A stretch of DNA of 64,000 nt from Hoplostethus atlanticus (taxonomy: Eukaryota > Chordata > Actinopteri > Trachichthyiformes > Trachichthyidae), in contig JAXDDX010000004.1 of NCBI GenBank assembly GCA_034670405.1, forward strand, positions 5,477,501-5,541,500, read 5' to 3'. The position numbers and the translations under genes are program-made. The notes beneath the pieces are model-generated. The model searched no databases and was not told the origin of the DNA. It worked only from the letters and a program-made list of their open reading frames with translations. Shown here piece after piece: positions 26,494 to 36,879 of the stretch; position 1 is the first letter of the stretch, and each line of letters starts with the position of its first letter.

Positions 26494-28290
26494 GTAAAGT
26501 TGGGGAAACTTTGTCAACACCGTGCATTATTTGCTCTGAAATTTAAAAAAAAACAAAAAAAAAACAGTCATTACAAAAGGAATACTCACTGTTCCTCTTG
26601 TGTAATACCGTTGATGCTCAAGGGAAATATAAGCCAAATTGCATATGTAACATGTAATGTGACAGCATGTTTGTCTGATGTTGTTGCTGAGGTCATTCCA
26701 CTTTTTATTACAAATGAATCAGAGCATGAATGTAAATTTCTTTAGCGAAAGGTCAAATCAAACCGTGATTCATTCAACCCAGCACTTTCAGATAATGCAA
26801 GGTGAAGCATTCTTTTTGATCATAATTTTACATCCCATCACACTTGAAGAAGCTAAGGCTCAGTCATCAACAAACAAACAAAAAAAACACACAAATATGA
26901 AGTACTGCACATGCTGCCTACTGTTGCAGAATGTTACTTTGTGCCTGGAATTCTTCTTAACGTACATCTGCAGCTGTACACTCAGCGCAGACTGGTTAAT
27001 AAATGCCACCAGTGTGCAACCACTGGCTTTTTCCATGCTGGAATTTACCTTAATGAGCCATATGGAAGTGTATACATTCATGGACTTCACTGAAAATAAA
27101 AACTCTTAAAGATAAAACCTGAGATTTACAGGGAAAGAGCTGCATTGTGTGTGCCTATGTAATACATGCTGTTAGCAAGAACCAACCCTCACCGCGTCTC
27201 GATTAGCAAAAAAAACTGTCATTGAACTATAGTCATGGTGCATCAGTTGGTTTTGTGCTTTGTGACCTGCAGCTAGCATTGTGTCATTTGTAGCATCATG
27301 GCCTGTTTGCATTTAGTAACTGTTTCATTGTCAAGTTAAAAGTCATGCTGTTTGTTCGTGTCAGTGCCAAGAAATGTAATGTTTACTTGATGATCCTAAA
27401 AGGAAGGTTTCAAATAGAGATGAGTTATAATAATGATATTACTGTATGTGGGTTAGTACTGTTGCAGAATCAGGCTCAGCAAGTGCGCAATAGTATGCCA
27501 GACTAGAAAGATGTCAGTGTATGTCATACCTTTTGGTAAGGAAGTAGGATTCCTGAACTGTGAGCTGTGACAGATTTCCAAAGCAGTTTTTGTGCCATCA
27601 CATGCATGTAGCTGCTTTAATGGTTAATAATTTGTACATAAACCATGTTGCAGTACTGTAAAGAGAGATTTGGAAAGGCAAACGTCTAAGGAACACAATG
27701 CCTTTACCACACTGCACCTCCGAGCTGACACGTCACACCAGCTGATTCTATCTGTGTCTCCGTACCATTCAAATAATGGTATATAAAACATGTACAGCAT
27801 GTGCCAAATCCTTGCAACAAGTTGTTTCATTAGCTGAAACAATTTTAACTGTGTGTGTTGTGTGCAAAAGACGTGTCCTTTACAAAAGTAAAATTATTAC
27901 GTTTCAAGAGATGTGTTTATGAACTTAAATGTGATGTCAAGTATGAAAAAGGAGTATTTGGTGGTTCAGCGATGGTGGTCCAGCACCTTGACAAGAATAG
28001 ACTCATGGCAAATGTGCCTGTAAGCAAGGTTATTTCAGAGCTGTCTCGTTGAGAGAAGTGTTTCCTTTTCACAGTTGACTGTATGCTCACATTTCTTAGA
28101 TGAGCCTTCACTTAAAAACACTCACTGGAATAACCTGCCTTAGAGAGATGAATGAAGTTAATTCATCACAGGCTTTGTATGAACAGAAAAGGTCACCACC
28201 ACTATTATTTACAATTGCCAATGTTGTTACATTTTCACAACATGGAAAGTAATAAAATAAAATGTTTATTTTTCCTGCAGACTGGGTTTT
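26494..28290 (+). other. disp2 3' UTR and convergent 3' ends
   Basis: About 1.8 kb of A+T-rich sequence after the disp2 stop has no credible coding exon. AATAAA-type signals for disp2 lie at 28251-28256 and 28256-28261. Signals for rpusd2 on the other strand lie at 28265-28270 and 28288-28293, so the two transcripts end within tens of bases of each other. Confidence 0.6.
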
Positions 28291-28421
28291 ATTTCATTTA
28301 ATATCTCGGTTGGAATAGTTGACAGATTACAGACCTAAATGATCCAACTTTAAATAAAATGCATATTGTCATTAAAGCGGTCCTCAAAGTAAAATCAAAA
28401 TGAATCAAGCTGAGATTTAGA

Positions 28422-28442
28422 GGGGGGGGGGGGGGGGGGGGG
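28422..28442. repeat. Homopolymer G tract of 21 bases
   Basis: An uninterrupted run of 21 G on the plus strand lies in the inferred rpusd2 3' UTR. In the rpusd2 transcript it is a C21 tract. Confidence 0.95.
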
Positions 28443-28726
28443 AATATTTCTACATGATAAATTCTAGTAGAAACGGCATGCAGTAAAACAAATCTAAATT
28501 TCATCCATTACGTTGAGGCATTTGTTACCATCTGCAAACAAATCACTAGAGGGTTATTAACTGAAATGCATCACACAGCAAAAACAGAATTGCCTCAAAG
28601 CAAAACCTCTTATAGGATGTCAGATTAAAACAAATTTTCCATGCGTCTACACTTTTAGTCTTCTGATAAACATGCATGACAGCAGCAGCCTAAATGCCTA
28701 GGTCATCCGAAGTGTTCATTTGAAAT

Positions 28727-30710
28727 CTAGTCAACCTCAACCCAGTCGTCTTTGGCCCAATCAGGCAAGCGTGTGGAATATTCAAAGTCTGGTCCTTTGT
28801 AGCGTAAAGCATGGAGGTACATTATGAGTTCCTTCTCCGTGGGGTCCGGTCGTACCAGCTTACATTCACTACATAGCTGGTCTCTGGTTACTGGAGCCAT
28901 CTGCTGAGAAGAGTCAGTTGCTTCAGTTTGATTCCCGTTTGATTCGGTGGGTGTAGGGCATTGTGATTCTGCAAGTGAGTCACTGTTAATGTTTAGGTCC
29001 TGCGTGGGGTTGATCTCTGTACTGCTGGTGCCCCGACTCACCTCATTCACTGTGGAATTGCTCGAGCTAGAGTAACAATCTTTTCGCACGTGTGCATCTG
29101 GCTTTTCAGAGGCACCACATATACCCTTCTGTGTCTGACAAGTTTCTCCAATCTCGTCAGGTTTAGAGGTGCCATCTAACCCGCCCATTTTCTCCCCTTT
29201 CCCAGAAGCCCCGACCTCGCCACCAGCGCTCCCTTCCTCTTGCACAACTCCAGTTCCATCATCTGGTATATCCAGCAGGTGTAGACTTTCCTTAGAACGA
29301 TGTTCCTCTACCAGATCTTTCAGCAGCTCGTCATTGCTCTTATTTACCAGTCCCCCCTTGCCCCTGTGAGGGCCCCAGGCTGAGGACCCATAGATGGGGT
29401 CACTGAGGATGGGGAAGCCCAGGTACTGCAGGTGGACCCGGATCTGGTGTGTACGGCCGGTCAGGGGCAGGCAGCGGACCACGCTGGTGCTGCCATTAAA
29501 GCTAAGCCTCTGGAAGACGGTTCGGCAGTCTTTTCCTTTGGGGTCTACCCGGCAGACGCCAACCTTAAAGGAGACAACCAGGATGGGCTCTTCGCAGATC
29601 AGCTCAGCCTCTGGGAACTCCCCATTCACTCGGCACACATACTCCTTTTCGAGCTGTTAAAAAGGGTAGACCTTAAGTATATAAACCAAGTGAAGCTTTA
29701 ATGGACTTTATAACCCTTTGCTACATTGCTTGAACATTGCGTTTCAGTGCAGAAAAGTGGATTCCCCACCATTCTGAACTTACCTGTCTGTCTCTCACCA
29801 ACTGGTCGAGTTTCTTTGACATCTCCAGTGTCCTGGCGAACAGCAGCACCCCAGAAGTGAGCCTGTCCAGTCTGTGGACCGTATGGAGCTCAGAGATGCC
29901 CCGATCCTTCCCCAGGATGAAGATCACCGTGTTGTGGCGGAAACGACCACAGGGGTGGACCGGAATAGAGGCAGGCTTGTCGACCACCAGCACTTCACCG
30001 TCGTCCACCAGAACCTCCAGGGGCCTGCCAACCACAGGCGGCTCGTGGCGGTGCACCGTGTTCTTCATGTGGTCATTATTCTGTGGATGGTGAAGAAAGA
30101 TGAGGAATTTTACCACAGTGCTGAAGATAGGAATGTTCTTCAAACTTCTGGCTTAACTGCATGAATCTAGTGAGAAAATATATCCCATCAGTGCAAGAAA
30201 TATTTCAGTACTCCAACCGTTGCATGGGTACCAGAATATGCTGTTGATGAGTAGGCCTACATACAACCAGACATGTTAACTGATCACACTGACCCTGAGT
30301 ACTATTGACAGGTCCTCCACAGGTGTCTCGTTCAGTCGGATGCGGCCCTCTTTGGCAGCCCTCTGATAATACTCTATAGATTCAGCTCTAAACTCGCTCT
30401 TGAACACCTCAAGGAGGGTCTTCCCAATCCACCGACCCTTACAGTAGGTTTTGAAGTCAAAGTAATACGGGTGCACTTTGCGGAGGCCACCCTCGAAGTA
30501 GTAAGACGTCTCGTCAAAATGTTCCTGGCTGAAACCGACACCTGGATTCCGCTTCTGAGGAGGGGGGATGTATCTCTCGCCCGGACGGAGTTTCTTCCCT
30601 CCCCCTCCTCGCCGTCTTTTCCCTCGACCACTTTTCTCAGGTTCGTCCGTCTCGTCGCTTTTGCGTTTACCCGCCTCTGTAGCTTCTGTCACCGAGTTGC
30701 TGCCCTCCAT
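28727..30710 (-). CDS. rpusd2: RNA pseudouridylate synthase domain-containing protein 2 (RluA family)
   Basis: Isomerises uridine to pseudouridine in RNA. Coding exons are 30294-30710, 29784-30080 and 28727-29653, all phase 0 with GT-AG borders, giving 546 residues. The N-terminus is Lys/Arg-rich (GRGKRRRGGGGKK), followed by the family segment ETSYYFEGGLRKVHPYYFDF. The catalytic motif is HRLDRLTSG with Asp at about residue 211, preceded by DKPASIPVHPCGRFRHNT. A later motif is LTGRTHQIRVHLQYLG. The C-terminus has a low-complexity Ser/Thr/Glu linker and a conserved end with CSECKLVRPDP and LHALRYKGPDFEY. I chose the Met at 30710 because it has a good Kozak context and gives the human length. 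The frame stays open upstream to Met codons at 31046 and 31091, and that Arg/aromatic-rich extension could be a mitochondrial presequence. CRE and CCAAT elements at 31096-31117 argue that 31091 lies too close to the promoter. The gene is convergent with disp2. Confidence 0.93.
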
Positions 30711-31083
30711 CGCCCTCGCTGGTCCCGCTGGGCTGTCCTGTTGATGCTGTGGGTCCAAGAGGCGATTCACGGTGCGATTATAGAGTGTACGATGTTGCAG
30801 TTGTTGAGTCACTGTGAAAATTACACGTCTTTTGTTATTGAAATGTATCAGCTGAGGACAGTCACAGAGATTGAGGGACACCTTGCGTCTGTCAGACTGA
30901 ATAAGTCGGTCTAAAAAAACGTTACATGTGACCAAATTGTAGCGTAAGTATAGCGTTTTGTCTAGTATGTTCTTTAAAAATACCGTTTGACCAGAAAAGG
31001 ATAAATTGTATGCTCTAAAACCTCTAACCGAAACACTCACGTGCATTGTTTTCTGGCTAGTACTAGAGGTCCTTCTTCGTACA

Positions 31084-31117
31084 GGCGCCAAATGATGACG
31101 TCAATATGTAGGCCAAT
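31084..31117 (-). promoter_or_regulatory. rpusd2 core promoter elements (E2F-like, CRE, CCAAT)
   Basis: A perfect palindromic CRE, TGACGTCA (31096-31103), lies between an E2F-like TTTGGCGC read on the minus strand (31084-31091) and a CCAAT box (31113-31117). They sit directly upstream of the rpusd2 first exon. Presence of the motifs is direct observation; promoter activity is inferred. Confidence 0.55.
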
Positions 31118-32013
31118 AGGAGAATTATTCTTCTTGTATTTTATTTTTTTACTTGCAGTTTATTTAAACCGACAGGAAAAGTGCATACTGCCACATACTG
31201 TTCCGGAGTGTGTAACGTGATGTTTTTTCTTTTTTACAAACTAATAATAATGATAATAAATGAATCTATCTGTATTTCCTGAACCTGTTTCCTGTTTCCT
31301 GAAGAATCACCTATGAATTTTACACAAAAGGAAAACACATGTATTTATTGGGTTTTATTAATAAATCTGATTGATATACAGGTCATTTCAGTTTTGTTTA
31401 AGAAAATTAGTGCATCAAATCATCATTATCTACAGGACAACTATGTCAACCATGGGACACAACCGTACATATATGGAGCAAAATATGCAGCAGTGTGTAA
31501 CAAAATCTTACCACAAATTAGAAATTAGTTTGTTAATTTTCTCAACCTTTATTGAATTTCCTTGGCTTGTGCTGAGAATCTCTATGTCAACATTCATCTG
31601 GCTTGTCTACAACCATCCAGAAAAGCAATTCAGAAGAAACAACAATACACAGCTTTATAAAGTTGTAAATGTAATAGTACTCAACCTCAAATATTTCCCC
31701 CATGCATATTATTGTGAACCATTATTGTAACCCGTCAGGTAACTTCATCTACAGGCCTGGACAATCTCTGCCTGGACCCTGGGAGTGCGGATCCAGTCCA
31801 ACCGTTCAGTGTTAGTCAGTCACTCTTTTAGCACTACAGGAAGACAAGCTGGCCAGGCAAACAGAGCGAGATTCTCCTTGCATGTTGCTAGGTGACAAGC
31901 AGGCAGAGCAGGTGGCCAGAAGACTGGAGGTCTGTGAGGCCATGAGGGAGTTTCTATGGGACCCCAGAGCCGCAGCACCAGCGCCACCTCCTGCAGGGGC
32001 AACCACACTGCAG

Positions 32014-34422
32014 TCAGAGCTCACCTCTGGGGAGAGAAGGATAGCAAGGGAGTCCTAATCAGGGAAAAGCTACAGCACAGGTACATATAGATGAGTGGTG
32101 GATTGGTAGGACATATTGCCAGAGGCAACATATGGAGGACAGAATCAGCCATAATTTGAAAAAAATGAATGTATTAATAAACACATCAATAAATAAATGT
32201 ATAAAATAATATGCAGAGAAATATGTTATTAGATAAATTAATAAACACTGAAGAGTATTACTTAAGTTATTGATCACTGGCAGCCAAATCACTTATTTCT
32301 CTGATATCGCAACATGAATCATCACAGCATTTGGCCTGGCCAGTTTTCTTGGCAGTCGCCAACTTGTAGCCTGATTGTGAAGTTATGTCAATGATGCAGT
32401 GGTACTTGAAGTTTGTTGCAGACAAAGTTGTTTTGTTGTCAGTCAAGTAAGTACAGATTACAGATGTGTTTGTGTAATACCCAGGCCACTGGCGCCTCTT
32501 GTCAGTTAGGGGAACGTAGACAACTCCCATCAAAGCTTTCCTGAGGAAGGATCCGTCACTCTGCCGGTCATACTGCTCTAGGACCTGGCTGCCGCCGTCT
32601 GGACCCACAGGCAGAACCAACCGCCCACCCGGCTTCAGCTGCTCCAAGAGCTGCCACCATAATGCAGGGCAAAAAGGGCAGATAACATAACAGAAATTAT
32701 ACATGAAGTGATTAGGTTATTCAAGAGGCAAATTGAATCACCATAGTTTACAGCACTCAAGAAAATCATTTTTTACAAATCATGTCTGTCTGCTGTTTAT
32801 TGATCAGGATCTACTTAATAAAAGAAAGTAAAAGTTCTGTTATTGTGAAAATTTAACCATAACTCTTCACTCCTTAGCTGTGATCTTCTCATAATCAGAA
32901 ATATGTACTTGTCCTTAGTTATATACAAGAAATTAATATTTTCTGAATCTTTTTTGCCAGAAGGAAAAAAAAAAAGAAAAAAAAAAAAGAGTATCCTTAC
33001 AGCCTTAGGAAGTGTAGCTGCAGCCGCCCCAACATGAATGGCATCATATGGTGCTCCGTCTGGGTAGCCTAGTCTCCCATCCCCCACTGTGGAGAAATGT
33101 AGATTTGGCATGTAATGGCTTGATGTTAGTACAAACACTGTATCACAAGCAGGACCAGGTCCGTTTGTCCTTACAAATTCAATCTGATTGGTGCCAAAAG
33201 ATGAAATGACATTTGAACAGACCTAAAAGTTTGATGCGTCCAGAGGAGAGCAGTCCCGGGTCGTCAGACTGCACATTTTTCACTGACGTTTGGACCAGTT
33301 CATCAATATGTTCAATGCCAATCACTTTACCGCTGGGCCCTACCTATGCAGAGCAGAAAAATGCAGGCATTGCACTTGGTCAGTTACTTGTGCAGGAACT
33401 TGGTGAATACTATGTTTATTATAAGACACACATAAAGATGATAGAACTTACCATCCTTGCAAAGCAGGCGGTTAGATAGCCACTTCCTGAACCCACATCC
33501 AACACCGAAGCCCCTTCAGTTAGCTTGTCACTCAGCACCTCCAGAGCATGGGCATGCTGTCAAGGCAGGCCATGGCCCATAAGAAAACAATGCATCATGT
33601 GTATGTATGTTTGAGTGAATGTAATAGTCCTACCAATCCACCACTCATCTGTAATCAAATCCTGTTGTGTCATAGCTCACTCTTTGATATGTTAACCGAT
33701 GTAACTCACCATGTGTGGTGCGCTGATTGTTGCCCTGTAGCCTGTGATAAGAGACAAACGTCATAACAGTGTCACTTTTACTGTAAGTGATTACTAAATA
33801 GCTGCTCGGTAAACTGCTATGACTCTACAACACATCATCACTCAAATAACTACATTGCTACATCAATGAGCATGTGTGTAAATTAGTTTGGGAAGTGTGG
33901 ATGAATTGCTACCTATGGACTGAGGAGAGTCAGCATAAGGGTAGTCTTCAGAATAGAGCCCTCTGTCTGTAGCCTGCATGGCGTCAAACACTCTGTCGCT
34001 GCGGATCACCCCATGGTCTGAAGGAGTAGAGGGAACAAATTACACTGAATTGAACTGACTTGTCTGGAATTAGTGCAGTAGTAGTGATGAACTCTACATC
34101 CCAGCAGAATACAACTACATTACAACACAGACAAACACACTGAATTCACATAAATGTTTTGATTGTTAATCCATGTGGGTGGGGGTGCAGAAATGCATGT
34201 TTTTTGGTAGAAGAAATGAGACTAAAAATATAAAGATATGTCCAGGAAACCTATTGTGCAAAATAAAGCCAATAGGTCAAGTCCCTGACATTAGGCTACT
34301 CTACCCCTCAGCCTGCTGATGAGTTCTGGATGTGTTTTGCCGCTGGACATCCACGCCATGGTCCGGGACAGCAGCACACCCATAGGGACTGCCACTACTG
34401 CCAGAGAGAACACAGCTCGCAT
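32014..34422 (-). CDS. pcmtl: Protein-L-isoaspartate O-methyltransferase (PCMT1-like)
   Basis: Repairs isomerised Asp/Asn residues in aged proteins by S-adenosylmethionine-dependent methylation. Eight coding exons: 34305-34422, 33913-34017, 33710-33741, 33452-33556, 33223-33343, 33001-33086, 32481-32650, 32014-32026, giving 249 residues in consistent phase. Family motifs are [22 protein letters not shown], the SAM-binding [52 protein letters not shown] and [14 protein letters not shown]. The start at 34422 adds a short hydrophobic N-terminus ([19 protein letters not shown]) before the usual MAW start. The last exon adds only GGEL, in the place where mammalian PCMT1 has RDEL in one isoform. 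Without that splice the frame runs 71 residues into the intron before a stop. An acceptor just before the start codon implies an upstream noncoding exon ending near 34858. The 3' UTR lies below 32014. The symbol follows the zebrafish name and could instead be pcmt. Confidence 0.9.
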
Positions 34423-34859
34423 CTCCTGCAATGGATTTCCCTATACCTGTAGTGACATGATAAATACATGACACATATAGCTGTAGTGAAGTCTAGTCAA
34501 CATCTCCCATGTGGCATGGGAGGTGACAGACGTTGGCTAGTTACAATAGGTTAGTCAATCATGTCAAAAGTGTAGGTGCATCATGTCAAAGAGCTCAGGT
34601 TCCAGTGCCCCTTATGTCAATACAAGTGAAACCTAACTTGGCCGGGCAAATGATCAACTTAAACAGAACTTGCCTAAAGACATTTACCATAAAGGTGATC
34701 TAGCTTTTGCTCTGCAGTCAAGGTTGGTGTGACAGCTAAGTTAGTTAACGTTATACCATAAACAATATCAGCGAGCAATGGTCGTTAGTGCCTGCTGTTA
34801 AAATATTCAATGCTCACAAATAAAATGAAACAACAGAGGTCAGCAAAGCCTGTTTACCT

Positions 34860-35090
34860 TGATATTTTACCACCGTCGGTGTCCCTGCAGGGACAAACTT
34901 CCTGGTCCCCTCAGAGGAGCTCAGTATCTGGCCAGTAAGACGCGGATTTTAGAACATAGAACTGCAGCGGTCCAATCATATCTCAAAACAGTTTGATAGG
35001 CGGTTACAGTGTCCAATCATATGACTCAAAATAAGGAAGTTGACGCGCTCGTTAAATCTCTTATGCTGAGATCATGGACACACTTAGCTA
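34860..35090. promoter_or_regulatory. Bidirectional promoter between pcmtl and ccdc32
   Basis: The two genes are head to head. Two CCAAT boxes (34972-34976 and 35013-35017), each in the context tccaatcat, lie between their first exons, with an ETS-like aggaagt near 35034-35040 and CpG-containing sequence. The pcmtl leader exon has a donor near 34858 and the ccdc32 leader has one near 35096. The pairing is inferred from layout. Confidence 0.5.
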
Positions 35091-35484
35091 GCAAGGTAAA
35101 GCTTATTCTTTGATTGATAGGTCACGCAGATAGCCCCTTTTCATACAGGTAAGACGTTGAGGTAACATATTCTCATATCATTACAATGACGAATTGATTT
35201 GAAAATTGTTAAACACATAACGTTATTGATTGAAGTGGGTTAGCCACATTGTTAGCTGAGTTAAGGTTAGCTAGTTTGATATGTGAGTAACGTTAGCCTC
35301 ATTTTTGATTGCTTTCGGTGTATTCCAATGTCTACCATCGATATTAGCTTGATTTCCTTTTCTACCTTCTATTCAAGACTCTCACGAACCCGTCCAATGG
35401 CTTTTTCGGGTTGTTTAAACTCTGCAAAGACGAGAATAGGCTAACTGATGTTGCCATCTCTGTTAACCCAGTGAGTGCACCAGG

Positions 35485-36879
35485 ATGATTGAGGATTTCG
35501 AGAATCAAGAGGTCCGATCCAGCGGAGAGCTGTGGTCCGAGATCTGCTCCAGCTTGCCAGACGTGCAAGAGGCGGCAGTTCAAGTAAACAATAATGTTCA
35601 GTTCACCGACTCATTCCAGCCAGCATCACAAGTCGGAGTGCAGTTCAATGGTCAATCAAATGGGATACTCGCAAGTTCTTCTAGCGTCAAATGGGAACCT
35701 ATGGAGGATTCAGAGATCTATATAGCCAGTTTAGGTATTTGCCTACTTCCTGCTTTTCTCTGTCCTCTCCCCTCCATCTGTCTCTGCACCTCCCTGATTC
35801 TAAACTTCATGTCCCATTTAGTCTGCCCATCCATGCCATCCATCCACTTCAAACCTTCTCCTCAATCAAGTTGTATTGGGGAATTGCTGGGGAGATCTAG
35901 ACCTTCTAAGGCACAGCTGTCCCATCCTGTTGACTGATCGTGGCGCATGTGCTTGTGTGTTTTTTCCCTTATTCTCCAGTAAATGATCAATACAAAGTGC
36001 TGTGTGGACCTTACCTTTTTGTTATTAATCCAGAATTGTCTCAAATATTGACAAGCTGTTACAGATGACTAAATATGTTTTCCTCATTTTGCTCCAGAGA
36101 ACCGTCTGAAGAGACTGAAGGGCCTGTCCAGTGATGTGACTTCCAGGGAGATGCTACGCTCCTTGTCTCAAGCCAAGAAAGAATGCTGGGACAGATTCCT
36201 GCATGATGCCCAGACCTCTGAGCTCTTCCAAGGCAGTGACATGGATCAGAGGTGGGCTGGGAGGGATGTATTTCTCTGTTATGTCAGATATGCCACTACC
36301 AGGACAAAGGTGGATGAGCGATTTGGTAAACTTGCAAGTGCCTGGTAATGTTGTGGTGCTACTGTTTCTTCAGTTACTACTATCTACTCTGCTGACAGCA
36401 TAATAAAATATGCATCCTGCCCACTCACTTTATATTTTTTATGTAGATGTGAAGCAAAGTCCGCTCCATCTTGATGTTCTGTACACTCTGCTCTCCTGTA
36501 GCATACTGTAGCTTCATCATTGGCATGGTTATTTTCTTCTCTAGACAGAATGACTTTACATTTTGCATTGCAAAGTTAACACAAGTCTGTAAGTTCAGGC
36601 GAAGAGCATTAAATCAGTTTCCAAGAGCCTTATCTCCATCTCCTTGTCCTTGTCTTCTTGAATTCCCCCCTTCCCAGTGCCCTTGAACACTTTAAGAGGT
36701 GGTTGATCCCTGAGAAGGTGGCCATCAGTGCAGAGGAGCTGGAACATCTCCTGAGGCCGTCCCAGAACAAGGAACCAACTGATGGTACCACCGTCCCGGA
36801 CCAAACACTGAATGGAAAGGAAACAGAGGGAGAGACGCCCAACTCTGAGGAGGATGACACTCATAACCCAGACAAATAA
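35485..36879 (+). CDS. ccdc32: Coiled-coil domain-containing protein 32
   Basis: A small cytosolic protein linked to assembly of the AP-2 clathrin adaptor. Coding exons are 35485-35734, 36098-36251 and 36678-36879 with phases 1 and 2, giving 201 residues (human is about 185). The N-terminus MIEDFENQEVRSSGELWSEI is acidic. The middle has MEDSEIYIASLENRLKRLKG and then the family core SLSQAKKECWDRFLHDAQTSELFQ. Exon 3 gives ALEHFKRWLIPEKVAISAEELEHLL and a Glu/Asp/Thr-rich tail. The first in-frame ATG follows an acceptor-like AG, consistent with an upstream noncoding exon. Candidate polyadenylation signals lie at 37450-37455 and 37712-37717. The frame at the end of exon 1 stays open into intron 1, which explains a longer unspliced frame there. 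Confidence 0.92.

Noticed and set aside
32267-32480. 71-residue C-terminal tail of the isoaspartyl methyltransferase
   Set aside because: It is read-through of the last intron. A family-consistent donor and terminal exon give the short GGEL end instead.
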